Source: CALVGQ01 sp031551965 | GTDB lineage: Bacteria; Bacillota_I; Bacilli_A; Erysipelotrichales; Erysipelotrichaceae | Direction of reading: 5' to 3' | Assembly: GCA_031551965.1 (NCBI GenBank) | Contig: JAVBMW010000027.1 | Span: 17,468-81,467 of the forward strand | DNA: 64,000 bases | Shown here: positions 52,448 through 62,713 of the stretch, piece after piece | How the letters are laid out: every line of letters starts with the position of its first letter | Numbering within the stretch: the first letter of the stretch is position 1 | Made by a program: the position numbers and the translations under genes | The notes under the pieces: model-generated | What the model saw: only the letters and a program-made list of their open reading frames with translations | Database searches by the model: none | Told to the model about the DNA's origin: nothing

Positions 52448-53275
52448 ATGAAAGTTCTATTAAATAATGAAAAAGAATTTAGCTTTGATCAATCTAATTT
52501 TTGTCACGTCATAATTGATCAAGATTCTGAAGTAGAATTAAATATTGAAATAAATAATAATAAAAAATGTCAAATTTTTGTACAAATTTTACAAGCTTCA
52601 AAATTAAACACAAATATATATTGTAAAGGATTAAGTAATGTCAGTATCTTATTTTGGAACGATACAACTCATGATATTGATATAATCGATGAAGTGAATT
52701 TAGATAAGGATTCCTACTTAAGTTTATCTTATGGAGAATTATCATTAAGTAATGTAAAAAGAGTGAGTCATGTGCATTTGAATGGAGAAGGTTCTTCCAT
52801 TGATTTACATAGTGCTATGCTTACAAAGACAAAAAAAGAATATAGATTAAGTTGCGTCCATCATGAAAAAAATACAACAGCGAAAATGAGTAATTATTTA
52901 GTCATGTTGGAAGGTGGGACATGCATTCTTGATGCGATAGGTAAAATCGATCAAGGGGCGAGTGGTTCAAAGAGTCATCAAATTTCAAAAGGATTAACTT
53001 TTGGACAAGTAAAAGATGCAGTGATTTTGCCAGAATTATTGATTGATGAAAATGATGTTGAGGCAAGTCATGCGACAACTTTGGGACAAATTGATGAAAA
53101 TCAAATGGTTTATCTTCAGTCAAGAGGTCTAACGAAAGAGAGTGCTACACAACTGATCACATATGGTTATTTAATTCCAATTGCGTCCGCAATTGAGGAT
53201 GAAACTTTAAAACAAACTTGTATTGATCAGATTGAGAAGAAGGTGAATGAACTATGTTTGATGTCAATCAAATAA
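52448..53275 (+). CDS. sufD: Fe-S cluster assembly protein SufD (short form)
   Basis: Protein of 275 residues with the SufB/SufD beta-helix. The C-terminal motifs EASHATTLGQIDENQMVYLQ and SRGLTKESATQLITYGYL are present. It is far shorter than the 420-440 residue SufD of other bacteria; the N-terminal helical region is missing. It overlaps sufS by 22 bases. Confidence 0.88.
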   Translation: MKVLLNNEKEFSFDQSNFCHVIIDQDSEVELNIEINNNKKCQIFVQILQASKLNTNIYCKGLSNVSILFWNDTTHDIDIIDEVNLDKDSYLSLSYGELSLSNVKRVSHVHLNGEGSSIDLHSAMLTKTKKEYRLSCVHHEKNTTAKMSNYLVMLEGGTCILDAIGKIDQGASGSKSHQISKGLTFGQVKDAVILPELLIDENDVEASHATTLGQIDENQMVYLQSRGLTKESATQLITYGYLIPIASAIEDETLKQTCIDQIEKKVNELCLMSIK

Positions 53276-54474
53276 GAAAAGATTTTCCGATGTTTTCAAA
53301 TAATCCTGACATGATCTATTTCGATAGTGCTGCGACTACATTTAAACCTCAATCAGTGATCGATGAAGTTACTCGTTATTACACTCATTTAACATGCAAT
53401 ATCCATCGTGGAGATTATGAGATGAGTCACAGTGTTTCTACAATGTATGATGAAGCACGTAATACAGTTAAAAATTTTATTCATGCAGATAAAAATAGTG
53501 AAATCATCTTTACTAGTGGAACTACAGCGGCACTGAATATGATCGCAATTGGTCTGACTCATTTAATAGATAAAAATGATGTCATCTTAACTACAGAAGC
53601 AGAACACGCATCAAGTATTATGCCTTGGTTTAAAGTTGCGGAAAAAACAGGGGCAAAAATTGAATATATCCCATTAAATGATGAAACAGGAATTTCAATT
53701 GAACAGTTTAAGAAGGCTTTACATAGCAAAGTTAAAGTAGTAGTGATTGCGGCTGTATCCAATGTACTGGGTTATAAGTTAAATATCAAAGAAATGACTA
53801 GACTTGCCCATGAAGTAGGAGCGATCATAATTTGTGATGGTGCTCAGATGGTACCTCATATGGCTGTCGATGTCGTTGATTTAGATGTTGATTTTATGGC
53901 CTTTTCAGGTCATAAATGTTGTAGCCCAACAGGTATAGGTATTCTATATGGAAAATATCACTTGCTAAAACAAATGGAACCAATTTTTTATGGAGGAGGA
54001 AGTAACGCACGTTTCAATAAGGATGGCTGTGTTATTTTAAAAGATTCTCCTGATAAATTTGAGTCTGGTACTCCAGCCATTGAAGCAGTGCTAGGATTAA
54101 AAACTGCGATTGAATATATTGAAAATATTGGAATTGACCATATTGAAGCTTATGAAGAAGAATTGAAAAAATATGCCGTATCCAAATTAAAAAAACTTGA
54201 TAATATAGAATTATATAATGAACATTCCTCTACAGGAATCATTGCATTCAATATCAAGGGCATTTTCGCTCAGGATGTAGGTAGTTATTTAAGTACTCAA
54301 AATATTTGTGTTCGTACAGGAAATCATTGTGCAAAAATATTACCAGAAATTTTGAAGACTGAAGATACAGTGAGAGCTAGTTTGTATTTCTATAATACAA
54401 AAGAAGAAATAGATCGATTCGTTGAAGTGTTAAAAGAAACAACATTAGAGAAGTGTTTAGATTTTTTATTTTAG
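53254..54474 (+). CDS. sufS: Cysteine desulfurase SufS
   Basis: Protein of 406 residues. Class V PLP enzyme: IYFDSAATTFKPQSVID, NIHRGDYEMSH, TSGTTAALNMIA, SGHKCCSPTGIGILYG (PLP lysine), RTGNHCAKI (active cysteine). The length and motifs are those of SufS. It supplies sulfur to SufU. It starts inside sufD with GAGAAGGTG. Confidence 0.96.
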   Translation: MFDVNQIRKDFPMFSNNPDMIYFDSAATTFKPQSVIDEVTRYYTHLTCNIHRGDYEMSHSVSTMYDEARNTVKNFIHADKNSEIIFTSGTTAALNMIAIGLTHLIDKNDVILTTEAEHASSIMPWFKVAEKTGAKIEYIPLNDETGISIEQFKKALHSKVKVVVIAAVSNVLGYKLNIKEMTRLAHEVGAIIICDGAQMVPHMAVDVVDLDVDFMAFSGHKCCSPTGIGILYGKYHLLKQMEPIFYGGGSNARFNKDGCVILKDSPDKFESGTPAIEAVLGLKTAIEYIENIGIDHIEAYEEELKKYAVSKLKKLDNIELYNEHSSTGIIAFNIKGIFAQDVGSYLSTQNICVRTGNHCAKILPEILKTEDTVRASLYFYNTKEEIDRFVEVLKETTLEKCLDFLF

Positions 54475-54483
54475 GAGGGCCTT

Positions 54484-54927
54484 ATGAGTTATTTTGATGA
54501 TCCCAACATTTTAAGGGAAATAATAATGGATCACTACAAGTATCCAAGAAATCATGAGTTAAAAGAAGATGATTCTTATAAAACTGTCCATATGGCAAGT
54601 GAAAGCTGTATTGATGACATTCAAGTACAGGCAAAATTCAATGGGAATATTATTGAAGATGTAGGTTTTGATGGAGTTGCTTGTACGATTTCAACTTCAT
54701 CTACTTCAATTATGACGGAGCTTGTGACAGGTAAGACATTGGATGAGGCAAAAAACATTATTGAAAATTATATGAATATGATTGATGAATTGGATTATGA
54801 TCGTGATTTATTAGAGGAAGCAATCGCTTTTCAGAATGTTTCTAAACAAGCAAATCGAATTAAATGTGCAACAATCGGTTGGAAAGCAATGCAACAATTA
54901 ATCGAGGAACAGGAGCAAAAACTATGA
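54484..54927 (+). CDS. sufU: Sulfur transfer protein SufU
   Basis: Protein of 147 residues. The zinc ligands are a cysteine and aspartate in SESCIDD (NPxCGD in most relatives), cysteine in GVACTISTSS and cysteine in NRIKCATIGW. The first motif has isoleucine where glycine is usual. SufU accepts persulfide from SufS. AGGAGGG precedes it. It overlaps sufB by four bases (ATGA). Confidence 0.94.
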   Translation: MSYFDDPNILREIIMDHYKYPRNHELKEDDSYKTVHMASESCIDDIQVQAKFNGNIIEDVGFDGVACTISTSSTSIMTELVTGKTLDEAKNIIENYMNMIDELDYDRDLLEEAIAFQNVSKQANRIKCATIGWKAMQQLIEEQEQKL

Positions 54928-56333
54928 ATAATAGAAATGATGAGGTATTAAATAGTCAGGATGATTATAAATATGGTTTTAAAGATGAAGATGTTAGTAT
55001 CTTTAATACTGGAAAAGGACTTACTCGTGACACGATCATTGCGATTTCAACGATAAAAAAAGAACCTGAATGGATGCTTGAATTTAGACTAAAAGCCTTT
55101 GAAGCATTTATGAAAATGGATGATCCTACCTTTGGTCCTGACCTTAGTCATATTGATTATGATGATTATACTTACTACATTAAACCAAGTGACAAATCAG
55201 AGAAAAACTGGGATGAAGTTCCAGAAACGATCAAAGACACATTTGATCGCTTGGGGATTCCTGAAGCTGAACAAAAATTTCTGGCAGGTGTTTCAACACA
55301 GTATGAATCAGAAGTGGTTTATCACAACATGTTAAAAGAGGTGGAAGATAAAGGTGTACTCTTTTATGATACAGATACAGCTTTAAGAGAATGCCCTGAT
55401 TTATTTAAAAAATATTTCTCTAAACTTATTCCTTATACTGACAATAAATTTGCGGCTCTAAACAGTGCAGTTTGGTCAGGTGGTTCATTTATTTATGTGC
55501 CTAAGGGAGTAAAATTAGATAAACCTCTACAATCATATTTCAGAATCAATACCGAAAGAATGGGACAATTTGAAAGGACATTGATTATTGTCGATGAAGG
55601 TGCAGATCTACATTATGTAGAAGGATGTACTGCCCCAAATTATTCAAAAGATAGTCTCCATGCAGCAGTTGTTGAAATATTTGTTGAAAAAGAAGGTAAA
55701 TGTCGATATTCAACTGTTCAAAACTGGTCAGATAATATCATTAACTTAGTCACAAAAAGAGCGAAGGTAGAAGCACATGGGATGATGGAATGGATCGATG
55801 GTAATATTGGCTCCATGATCAATATGAAATATCCAGCTTGTATTCTTGCAGGTGAATACGCAAAAGGGTTGTGTGTATCCATCGCTGTTGCCTCAAAAAA
55901 TCAAATACAAGATGCTGGTGCGAAAATGATACATCTTGCACCATATACAACAAGTTCTATCATTTCTAAATCAGTCGCAAGGCGAGGTGGAAAAGTAAAT
56001 TATCGTGGTATTGTTCAACATGGTAAAAACGCCAATTATGCAAAGAGTCATGTCGAATGCGATACATTGATTTTGGATAAGATATCAACGAGTGATACGA
56101 TACCGACAAATCGTAGTTTTAATGCTACTTCTACGATTGAACATGAGGCTAAAGTATCAAAAATTTCAGATGAACAACTTTACTATCTGATGTCACGAGG
56201 ACTTACTGAAAAACAGGCAACCGAAATGATCGTTATGGGATTTTTAGAACCATTCACTAGTGAACTTCCAATGGAATATGCAGTTGAACTTAACCAATTA
56301 TTAAAATTGGAAATGGAAGGTTCTATTGGATAA
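54924..56333 (+). CDS. sufB: Fe-S cluster scaffold protein SufB
   Basis: Protein of 469 residues, full length. Typical features are the KKEPEWMLEFRLKAFEAFMK N-terminus, YVEGCTAPNYSKDSLHAAVV and IEHEAKVSKISDEQLYYLMS with RGLTEKQATEMIVMGFL. The ATG at 54924 follows AGGAGC. It overlaps the next gene by eight bases. Confidence 0.97.
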   Translation: MNNRNDEVLNSQDDYKYGFKDEDVSIFNTGKGLTRDTIIAISTIKKEPEWMLEFRLKAFEAFMKMDDPTFGPDLSHIDYDDYTYYIKPSDKSEKNWDEVPETIKDTFDRLGIPEAEQKFLAGVSTQYESEVVYHNMLKEVEDKGVLFYDTDTALRECPDLFKKYFSKLIPYTDNKFAALNSAVWSGGSFIYVPKGVKLDKPLQSYFRINTERMGQFERTLIIVDEGADLHYVEGCTAPNYSKDSLHAAVVEIFVEKEGKCRYSTVQNWSDNIINLVTKRAKVEAHGMMEWIDGNIGSMINMKYPACILAGEYAKGLCVSIAVASKNQIQDAGAKMIHLAPYTTSSIISKSVARRGGKVNYRGIVQHGKNANYAKSHVECDTLILDKISTSDTIPTNRSFNATSTIEHEAKVSKISDEQLYYLMSRGLTEKQATEMIVMGFLEPFTSELPMEYAVELNQLLKLEMEGSIG

Positions 56334-56847
56334 GATAGAGCTAAGAAAATCTTTGCTTCAAAATAGAAAAGAATTAAATCTAAACGATCGCCTTATAAAA
56401 AATCTATTGATCAAAAAGGAAGTTCTAAAACTTTCATCGGAATACAATTGGATTTCAATTTATATATCACTTGATGATGAGGTTGATACAAAAGAAATCA
56501 TAAAGAATCTTTGGACATCAGGTAAACATGTATGTGTCCCTCGTTGTAACAAAAATACTTTAACTTTTCATGAAATCAAATCTTTCAAAGATTTAGAACC
56601 CAATGTATTTAATCTACTAGAACCAACTACTGAAGCTGTAGATTTAAATCGAATTGAAATTTTCTTTATTCCACTTTTAGGGTTTGATACACATAATAAT
56701 CGATTAGGTTATGGTAAAGGGTATTATGATTCAGTTTTATGTAAAACGAATGCTTATAAAGTTGGTTTAGCATATGATATACAAGAAATTGACTTGGTAC
56801 CGACTGACGAACATGACATAGTATTAAACAAAATAATATCAAAATAA
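56326..56847 (+). CDS. 5-formyltetrahydrofolate cyclo-ligase
   Basis: Protein of 173 residues. KIELRKSLLQNRKELN, ISIYISLDDEVDT, IFFIPLLGFD and NRLGYGKGYYDSVL are the family motifs, the last binding ATP. It converts folinic acid to 5,10-methenyl-THF. A TTG start at 56326 overlaps sufB, with GAAGG before it. It looks like a passenger of the suf operon. Confidence 0.93.
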   Translation: MDKIELRKSLLQNRKELNLNDRLIKNLLIKKEVLKLSSEYNWISIYISLDDEVDTKEIIKNLWTSGKHVCVPRCNKNTLTFHEIKSFKDLEPNVFNLLEPTTEAVDLNRIEIFFIPLLGFDTHNNRLGYGKGYYDSVLCKTNAYKVGLAYDIQEIDLVPTDEHDIVLNKIISK

Positions 56848-57308
56848 CAAAGATTCTTATAAAAATTGATCAGCCCCCTGTTAAGTAGACAGGTCAAATA
56901 AATAAAATTATGAGAGATGATTTATCAAAGTTGATAGGTCATTTTTTTCTATGCGTTGGCATAGGTAGATTCCTGTTTGTTAAATAAAAAATGGAGTAAC
57001 TAATTTAGGAGCATATTAATAATAGGGAGGATTTTTAAAATGTCAAGCACGATACAGGGTGGCATCAAAGCATGTATTCTTCCACAATCATTTAAGCCTT
57101 TTAATCACGATTTTTACTAAACCTATCTGGGATAGTTCTTTAATAATCAAGGTTTAACGTGAATATTATTAAAGTAAAAAATGACTTTTTAAAAGTTTAG
57201 ATGAAATTATTTCAAATTAAAAACCGTACATCATCGCATCTTGCAAATCTGTCAAAACTAGTGGGTATTCTTGAATTATGAAATAAAAAGATAAATATTC
57301 TTTTTTGA
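56848..57308. other. Gene-free stretch with a probable insertion-sequence remnant
   Basis: No sizeable ORF on either strand. Left part has an IS-end-like segment (next entry); the rest, 57120-57308, is AT-rich without recognisable elements. I see no clear terminator for the suf operon or the AraC gene. Confidence 0.6.
56867..57119 (+). mobile_element. Probable truncated IS3-family left end and transposase start
   Basis: TGATCAGCCCCCTGTTAAGT at 56867 continues to AGACAGG at 56893; this resembles TG-starting terminal inverted repeats of IS3-type elements, and an inner CCTGT/ACAGG hairpin is visible. A GGGAGG site precedes an ATG at 57041 that opens only 26 codons before a stop at 57119. No matching right end or transposase core is present in the window, so the element is a fragment. 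The family call is from memory and may be wrong. Confidence 0.4.
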
Positions 57309-58490
57309 TCATAATTCTTTTGATTTGCGATATTCGCTTGGAGTCATGTTCACTTCTTTTTTAAATACATTTTGAAAATAACTTTGAGAGGAAAACCCAA
57401 GATATTCTGAAATTTCACTCAATGTTTTCTGAGTAACTTCTAAAAGATATTTTGCTTCATTGATTTTAATGTTTGTTATGTAATTGTTTACGGTCATTGA
57501 TACTTCGTCTTGAAATAATTTGCATAAATATGTACGATTCAAACCTAATTCTTTAGCGAGGGCAGCAGTTGTGATTGGCTCATTAATATGATTTAAAATA
57601 TAATCTTTAGCGATCCGCATTAATTTAGATGTTTTGTTATGAATATCAACATTTGCCACCCGTTTTGTAAAATCAAGAATCATTTGAGCTTGAAGTTTTG
57701 ATACTTCAATATATTCAGTCATCATTTCTGATTTTTGAAGATAAAGATCACTCAATGCAAATGCTGTTTCATGATCTAAACCACCTTTTATGGCAGCTCT
57801 AGTTACTAAAGTTACAGTACAGATAAATAAGTTCTTTTCTTGCCGTAATGCATCTTGAGCCATAGTTCCTGCCCTACCCGCTGGTGGTGTTTTGAATAAC
57901 TCTTCAATTTCATGAACTCTTCCATATTCAACAGAGGATAAAAGTAATTGTTCTAATTCTAGTGTATTATGAGCGGTTTTCACTGAGGATTGAGTATCAT
58001 TAATGACACGATCATTTGAAAAAAGTATTTCAATATGCTCATCTAATAAGAGATCGCTGACATCGATTTTTTCACCATTAATAAAATAATTGATTGTGCA
58101 TAAGATTTGTAAAAAATTAGCTAAAGGATAAGAAGGCATAGCCATTAAATAATTATGAAGTTCAGTGTAACGGCTTTGAGGTTCACCAATCGAACGCAAA
58201 ATTTGATTGATTGCTAAGCGGTCAAGTTGAATAGGTGAGACAGGTCCGAAAACTAGACAAATCGGATCTTTTAAAGATCTAAATAATCCATAAAATAGAA
58301 ATGAATCAGTCATATAGTAACTAATAAGAGATGTATTTTTAAATATTTTCTTTTCTTCTAAAATAGCTAAGTCAGGTTTGAATTTATTGTGATGATATAA
58401 TTTTACGAATTTTTCGTTTTTATATAATCTCACAGGTAATCCAGATAGATTGGCTAATGAAAGTGCCATATATTCATAATCAGTTTGCAT
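57309..58490 (-). CDS. AraC-family transcriptional regulator of the rhamnoside locus
   Basis: Protein of 393 residues. The C-terminal 100 residues hold the two helix-turn-helix motifs (ITTAALAKELGLNRTYLCKL and LSEISEYLGFSSQSYFQNVF), ending KKEVNMTPSEYRKSKEL. The N-terminal 280 residues are a sensor domain that I do not assign. It is divergent from the rhamnosidase gene, so the spacer 58491-58608 should hold its targets. Its ligand is inferred to be rhamnose or a rhamnoside from context. Confidence 0.88.
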   Translation of the reverse strand: MQTDYEYMALSLANLSGLPVRLYKNEKFVKLYHHNKFKPDLAILEEKKIFKNTSLISYYMTDSFLFYGLFRSLKDPICLVFGPVSPIQLDRLAINQILRSIGEPQSRYTELHNYLMAMPSYPLANFLQILCTINYFINGEKIDVSDLLLDEHIEILFSNDRVINDTQSSVKTAHNTLELEQLLLSSVEYGRVHEIEELFKTPPAGRAGTMAQDALRQEKNLFICTVTLVTRAAIKGGLDHETAFALSDLYLQKSEMMTEYIEVSKLQAQMILDFTKRVANVDIHNKTSKLMRIAKDYILNHINEPITTAALAKELGLNRTYLCKLFQDEVSMTVNNYITNIKINEAKYLLEVTQKTLSEISEYLGFSSQSYFQNVFKKEVNMTPSEYRKSKEL

Positions 58491-58608
58491 AGTAATGTAA
58501 CCCCTTACTTTTTTGTTAATTATACAATAAATCAGACAATATTGTAAGAACTATATTTTATATTCAAGTATTATAAGATTAAAGAAAAGCTGGAAGGTGG
58601 GGATGTGA

Positions 58609-61143
58609 GTGCTTAAAATTAATAAAATATCAGTCGAAGGACTTGCCACAAACTGTGTTACTGATAAAAAAAATCCAATGTTTAATTACACTGTAGAATC
58701 TGATAGAAAAAATATAAATGTTGTAGCTCATCGCTGTTTAGTCTTTCTTGATGATAAATTAATTTGGGATAGTAATAATTTGGCTTGTGATAAAATACAA
58801 AGTTTTCTATATGATGGAGATGCATTAAAGCCACTTTCAAAATATCGAGTTCAAATCAATGTTGAAGATAATGAAGGAAATCAAGCTAAAAGTGAAACAA
58901 CTTTTGAAACAGGAAGACTTGATATACCGTGGTGCGCACAATGGATAACTGATAAAGATTATCGTTTTCTTGTATTTTCACCTAAACCAATGTCTTTTAG
59001 AAAAAAGATAGGTATAAGTAAAGAAATTGACTCCGCAAAGGTAATGGTAACTGCATTTGGAGTTGTTGAGCTAGATTTAAACGGTGAAAAAATTGGGAAT
59101 GATTATTTTTGCCCCGGATTTACAAGTTATGAAAAACAACTTCAATATCAAAGCTATGATATTACTGATTTATTAAAAAAAGATAATGTGCTTATCGCAA
59201 CTGTTACAGGAGGATGGGCAGTAGGCGATTATACGATGCTGCATAAAAATCGAATCTATGCCGATAGACAAGCACTTTTGATGGAAATATGGATCAATTA
59301 TAAAGATGGAACTAGTGAAGTTATTAAAACTGATTCATCTTGGGAAGTGACTGTAAAAGGGAATTGGAAATACGCTGATTTTTATATGGGAGAAAATTAT
59401 GATAGCCGCATTGATATCAATCAAGTCAAATATAAAAAAGCTTCAATCACTATTCCAAGACACAATCCAAAGATTATTGCACAATATGGGGTTTCAGTTA
59501 AAAGACATGAAAAATTGGTTCCAGTTAATGCTTGGAAAAGTAAAACAGGATCGACTATTTATGATTTCGGACAGAATTTTGCAGGGATTATCAGCTTCAA
59601 ATTAAATGGCAAGGAAGGGCAAAAGTTAATTATTAAACATGCTGAAATTTGTGTGGATAATGAATTGTATACAAAGCCATTACGACTTGCGAAAGCTAGG
59701 ATCGTTTATATCTGCAAAGAAGGGATGCAACAGTATTCACCAAGATTTACTTATATGGGATTTCGTTATGTCAGTGTTGAGGGAGTTTTACCTGAAGAAT
59801 TAGAAATCTGTGCTTATGCACTCTATTCTGATATAGCAACGAATGGAAATTTTGCATGTTCTAACGATGACTTGAATCAACTGCAAAACAATATTGTATG
59901 GAGTGGCAAAAGTAATTTTGTGGAACTGCCAACGGATTGCCCACAGCGTGATGAACGAATGGGATGGACTGGAGATATCGCCGTCTTTGCTAGTACGGCA
60001 ACGTTTAACTTTGATATGCAACGCTTTTTGGATAAGTGGTTGTTGGATGTGATCGCTGAGCAGGCAGAGGATGGCGGAATTCCTGATGTTGTACCTCGTG
60101 CAAAATATGGAAAGACAAGAACTGTATCGTGTTGGGCTGATAGTTGTGTGCTTGTACCCTGGGCAATGTATTTAACTTATGGAGATAAGGAATTGTTGAA
60201 AAGACAATATGAAAGTATGAAAAAACATGTCGATGCAGAACTGCAAATGGCTGCTGAGGGTATGAAAGAAGATGTGGCAGAGAAATACATTTGGCGAAAA
60301 GGATTTCATTATGGTGACTGGTGTGCACCCAATGAAACAAGAAAACAGTGGCAGGAAAAAGCACCCTGGGTGGCTACGGCATTTATGTCCAACTCATGTC
60401 AATTACTCGCAAAAGTAGCATATGAACTAAACAATGTTGAAGATGAAAAACGATATAGCGATTTAGCACAAAAAATCAATCAGGCTTATCTTGAAACTCA
60501 TATGGATACTACAGGCAAATTATATAAAGAATTTCAAACAGGTTATGTCTTACCACTATATTTTAAGATGGCAGATGAAGCGAAGCGAATTGAGATGGCA
60601 AAGCATTTAAGTGATTTAGTAAAAAAAGCTGGAAATCATCTGCAAACTGGTTTTTGTGGAACTCCATATTTATTGTTTGCATTGTCTGATAACGGACAAT
60701 TGGATACAGCATATGATTTACTGCTTCAAGACTTGTGCCCTTCATGGCTTTATGAGGTGAAAACTGGGGCAACAACGATTTGGGAGCGCTGGGATGCATT
60801 AAGACCAGATGGCACAATAAATCATAGTGGTCACATGGTTTCATTTAATCATTATGCATATGGAGCAGTTGGTGATTTTCTGTATCGCAGAGTAGCAGGA
60901 ATCGAAGCACTTGAACCTGGATACAAAAATTTTAAAATAAAACCAATGCCAGGAGGAAATCTAACTTGGGCAAAAGCATCACTCATTACAGGTTTTGGAA
61001 AGATCATCAGTGATTGGCAAATCACTGATCGATTCACAATTTCTGTAGAGGTTCCAGTCAATACAAGTTGTACCCTAGAATTACCGGATGGCACAAGTCA
61101 AGTACTTGGAAGTGGAAGTTATAAGTTTAGTTGTTCAATTTAA
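58609..61143 (+). CDS. Alpha-L-rhamnosidase, GH78
   Basis: Protein of 844 residues with a GTG start after GGTGGGG. It contains an N-terminal beta domain, the Bac_rhamnosid_N domain at about 150-290, and a GH78 alpha/alpha barrel at about 410-760. Signature segments are ELPTDCPQRDERMGWTGDI, FHYGDWCAPNETRKQW, GATTIWERWDALRPDG and SFNHYAYGAVGDFL; the first has the general acid region. A small C-terminal beta domain closes it. No signal peptide, so it works on imported oligosaccharides. It is followed by a matching transporter. Confidence 0.94.
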   Translation: MLKINKISVEGLATNCVTDKKNPMFNYTVESDRKNINVVAHRCLVFLDDKLIWDSNNLACDKIQSFLYDGDALKPLSKYRVQINVEDNEGNQAKSETTFETGRLDIPWCAQWITDKDYRFLVFSPKPMSFRKKIGISKEIDSAKVMVTAFGVVELDLNGEKIGNDYFCPGFTSYEKQLQYQSYDITDLLKKDNVLIATVTGGWAVGDYTMLHKNRIYADRQALLMEIWINYKDGTSEVIKTDSSWEVTVKGNWKYADFYMGENYDSRIDINQVKYKKASITIPRHNPKIIAQYGVSVKRHEKLVPVNAWKSKTGSTIYDFGQNFAGIISFKLNGKEGQKLIIKHAEICVDNELYTKPLRLAKARIVYICKEGMQQYSPRFTYMGFRYVSVEGVLPEELEICAYALYSDIATNGNFACSNDDLNQLQNNIVWSGKSNFVELPTDCPQRDERMGWTGDIAVFASTATFNFDMQRFLDKWLLDVIAEQAEDGGIPDVVPRAKYGKTRTVSCWADSCVLVPWAMYLTYGDKELLKRQYESMKKHVDAELQMAAEGMKEDVAEKYIWRKGFHYGDWCAPNETRKQWQEKAPWVATAFMSNSCQLLAKVAYELNNVEDEKRYSDLAQKINQAYLETHMDTTGKLYKEFQTGYVLPLYFKMADEAKRIEMAKHLSDLVKKAGNHLQTGFCGTPYLLFALSDNGQLDTAYDLLLQDLCPSWLYEVKTGATTIWERWDALRPDGTINHSGHMVSFNHYAYGAVGDFLYRRVAGIEALEPGYKNFKIKPMPGGNLTWAKASLITGFGKIISDWQITDRFTISVEVPVNTSCTLELPDGTSQVLGSGSYKFSCSI

Positions 61144-61181
61144 GTAAGGATTTAAAAGTCAAATAATTTGGAGGATAGATT

Positions 61182-62642
61182 ATGGCTAAAAATAAGTTTT
61201 GGGATTCAAAGACAGTTGCATCAAAAATCAATACTACTGATGTTACCGCAAAAGAGAAATGGTTAGGATATTTAATTGGACCAGCAGGAGCATTACTTTT
61301 AAATGCTGTCTTGGGTTCATATCTTAACGTTTATTACACTGACGTACTAAAATTAACAGGCTTATGGGGTGGTTCATTTTTAGTGTTGTTTCCAATTATA
61401 AGTAAAATTATCGATGCGATCACAAATGTCTTCATGGGACAAATCATTGATCGTACAAAAACTAGACAAGGTAAAGCTCGTCCATGGATCATGATATCAG
61501 CTCCATTGATTTCATTAACGGGAATGATGTTGTTTATAGTACCATTTAAAAATGAAACAGCAATCGCCTTATGGGTAATGATCTCTTACAATTTGTTTTA
61601 CTCATTTGCCTATACCATATACAACATGAGCCATAGTTTAATTGTGCCGCTTTCAACTCGCAATATCGCTCAAAGAGGTGTTCTGTCAGTATTTAATAAT
61701 GTTTCAGCTGTAATGATCAGTGGTATTATTGTTGCCCTAATTTTTCCAATGTTGGTACTACCAGCACTTGGTGTTGATCAAAGCAAATGGATGTTTGTCA
61801 TGGCTATCATTTCCGCAATTGCTTTACCATTAACTCTAATTGAATACTATTTTACAAAAGAAAGAATCACTGAAGAATCAATGGATCAACCAAAACACAC
61901 AGCTTCTATGAAAGAACAATTAAAAGCAGTGTTATCAGATAAATATTGGGTAGTGATCATTCTTTATTTCTTATTTTATACTTTTGGAAGTAATATCAAA
62001 AACGTATCTTTAGTTTATTATTGCAATTATGTTCTAGGAAGTTATAACGATGGAATCACTCAAACTATGGTTTCCGTTATTGGTGGAATTCCTATGGGAA
62101 TCGGTATTTTCGCAGTTTGGCCTTTAGCGAAAAAATTTGGGAAACGAAATGTAACGATCGCAGGTTTTGTATTGTATATCATTGGTGGAGCTGTATGTTT
62201 GATCAATCCTAATAATATGACGATCGTTTTGATCGGGCAGTTTATTAAAAATATTGGTGGACTTCCATGTGCCTATGTTTTTGCAGCATTATTAGCGGAT
62301 GTTTTAGATCACATGGAATGGAAATTAGGATATCGCGTTGATGGACTTTCTGCATCTGCCAATACAATTATTATTACTGTATGCATGGGACTATCTAATG
62401 GATTGTTTAACTTACTTTTATCAACATCAGGATACATTCCACCTGAGTTTGTAAATGGGCAAACAGTAGCTTCTGTTCAAAATTTAATGACTCAAAATGT
62501 TATCACTGGTTGTTTTTTAGGAGCAGAAATCATTACTGGAATCATTATGATCTTATTACTAATGAAACTTGATGTTGAAAAAGTCATTCAAAAAGAACAA
62601 GCAGAAATTATTGAAAGATTAAATGCAAATCAACAAAACTAA
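61182..62642 (+). CDS. GPH-family glycoside-cation symporter
   Basis: Protein of 486 residues with twelve predicted membrane helices. The motif KIIDAITNVFMGQIIDRTKT followed by RQGKARPW is the GPH (MelB/LacS/XynP) signature. A soluble loop in the middle and ends at the cytoplasm. It lacks the LacS PTS-IIA tail. Between two rhamnosidase genes, it probably imports a rhamnose-containing disaccharide or oligosaccharide with Na+ or H+. GGAGG precedes the ATG. Confidence 0.93.
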   Translation: MAKNKFWDSKTVASKINTTDVTAKEKWLGYLIGPAGALLLNAVLGSYLNVYYTDVLKLTGLWGGSFLVLFPIISKIIDAITNVFMGQIIDRTKTRQGKARPWIMISAPLISLTGMMLFIVPFKNETAIALWVMISYNLFYSFAYTIYNMSHSLIVPLSTRNIAQRGVLSVFNNVSAVMISGIIVALIFPMLVLPALGVDQSKWMFVMAIISAIALPLTLIEYYFTKERITEESMDQPKHTASMKEQLKAVLSDKYWVVIILYFLFYTFGSNIKNVSLVYYCNYVLGSYNDGITQTMVSVIGGIPMGIGIFAVWPLAKKFGKRNVTIAGFVLYIIGGAVCLINPNNMTIVLIGQFIKNIGGLPCAYVFAALLADVLDHMEWKLGYRVDGLSASANTIIITVCMGLSNGLFNLLLSTSGYIPPEFVNGQTVASVQNLMTQNVITGCFLGAEIITGIIMILLLMKLDVEKVIQKEQAEIIERLNANQQN

Positions 62643-62713
62643 AATAAAAAACCTTTTGGTAAGAAAGCGTATTTGTATTTAAATATCCTTAGAAAAGAAT
62701 AGGAGTTAGAATA

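Noticed and set aside
57041..57119. Independent small protein of 26 codons.
   Set aside because: More simply the broken start of an IS transposase; too short and without other support.
59800..60364. Minus-strand open frames inside the first rhamnosidase gene.
   Set aside because: They mirror the strong GH78 coding sequence, have no binding sites and no recognisable protein features.
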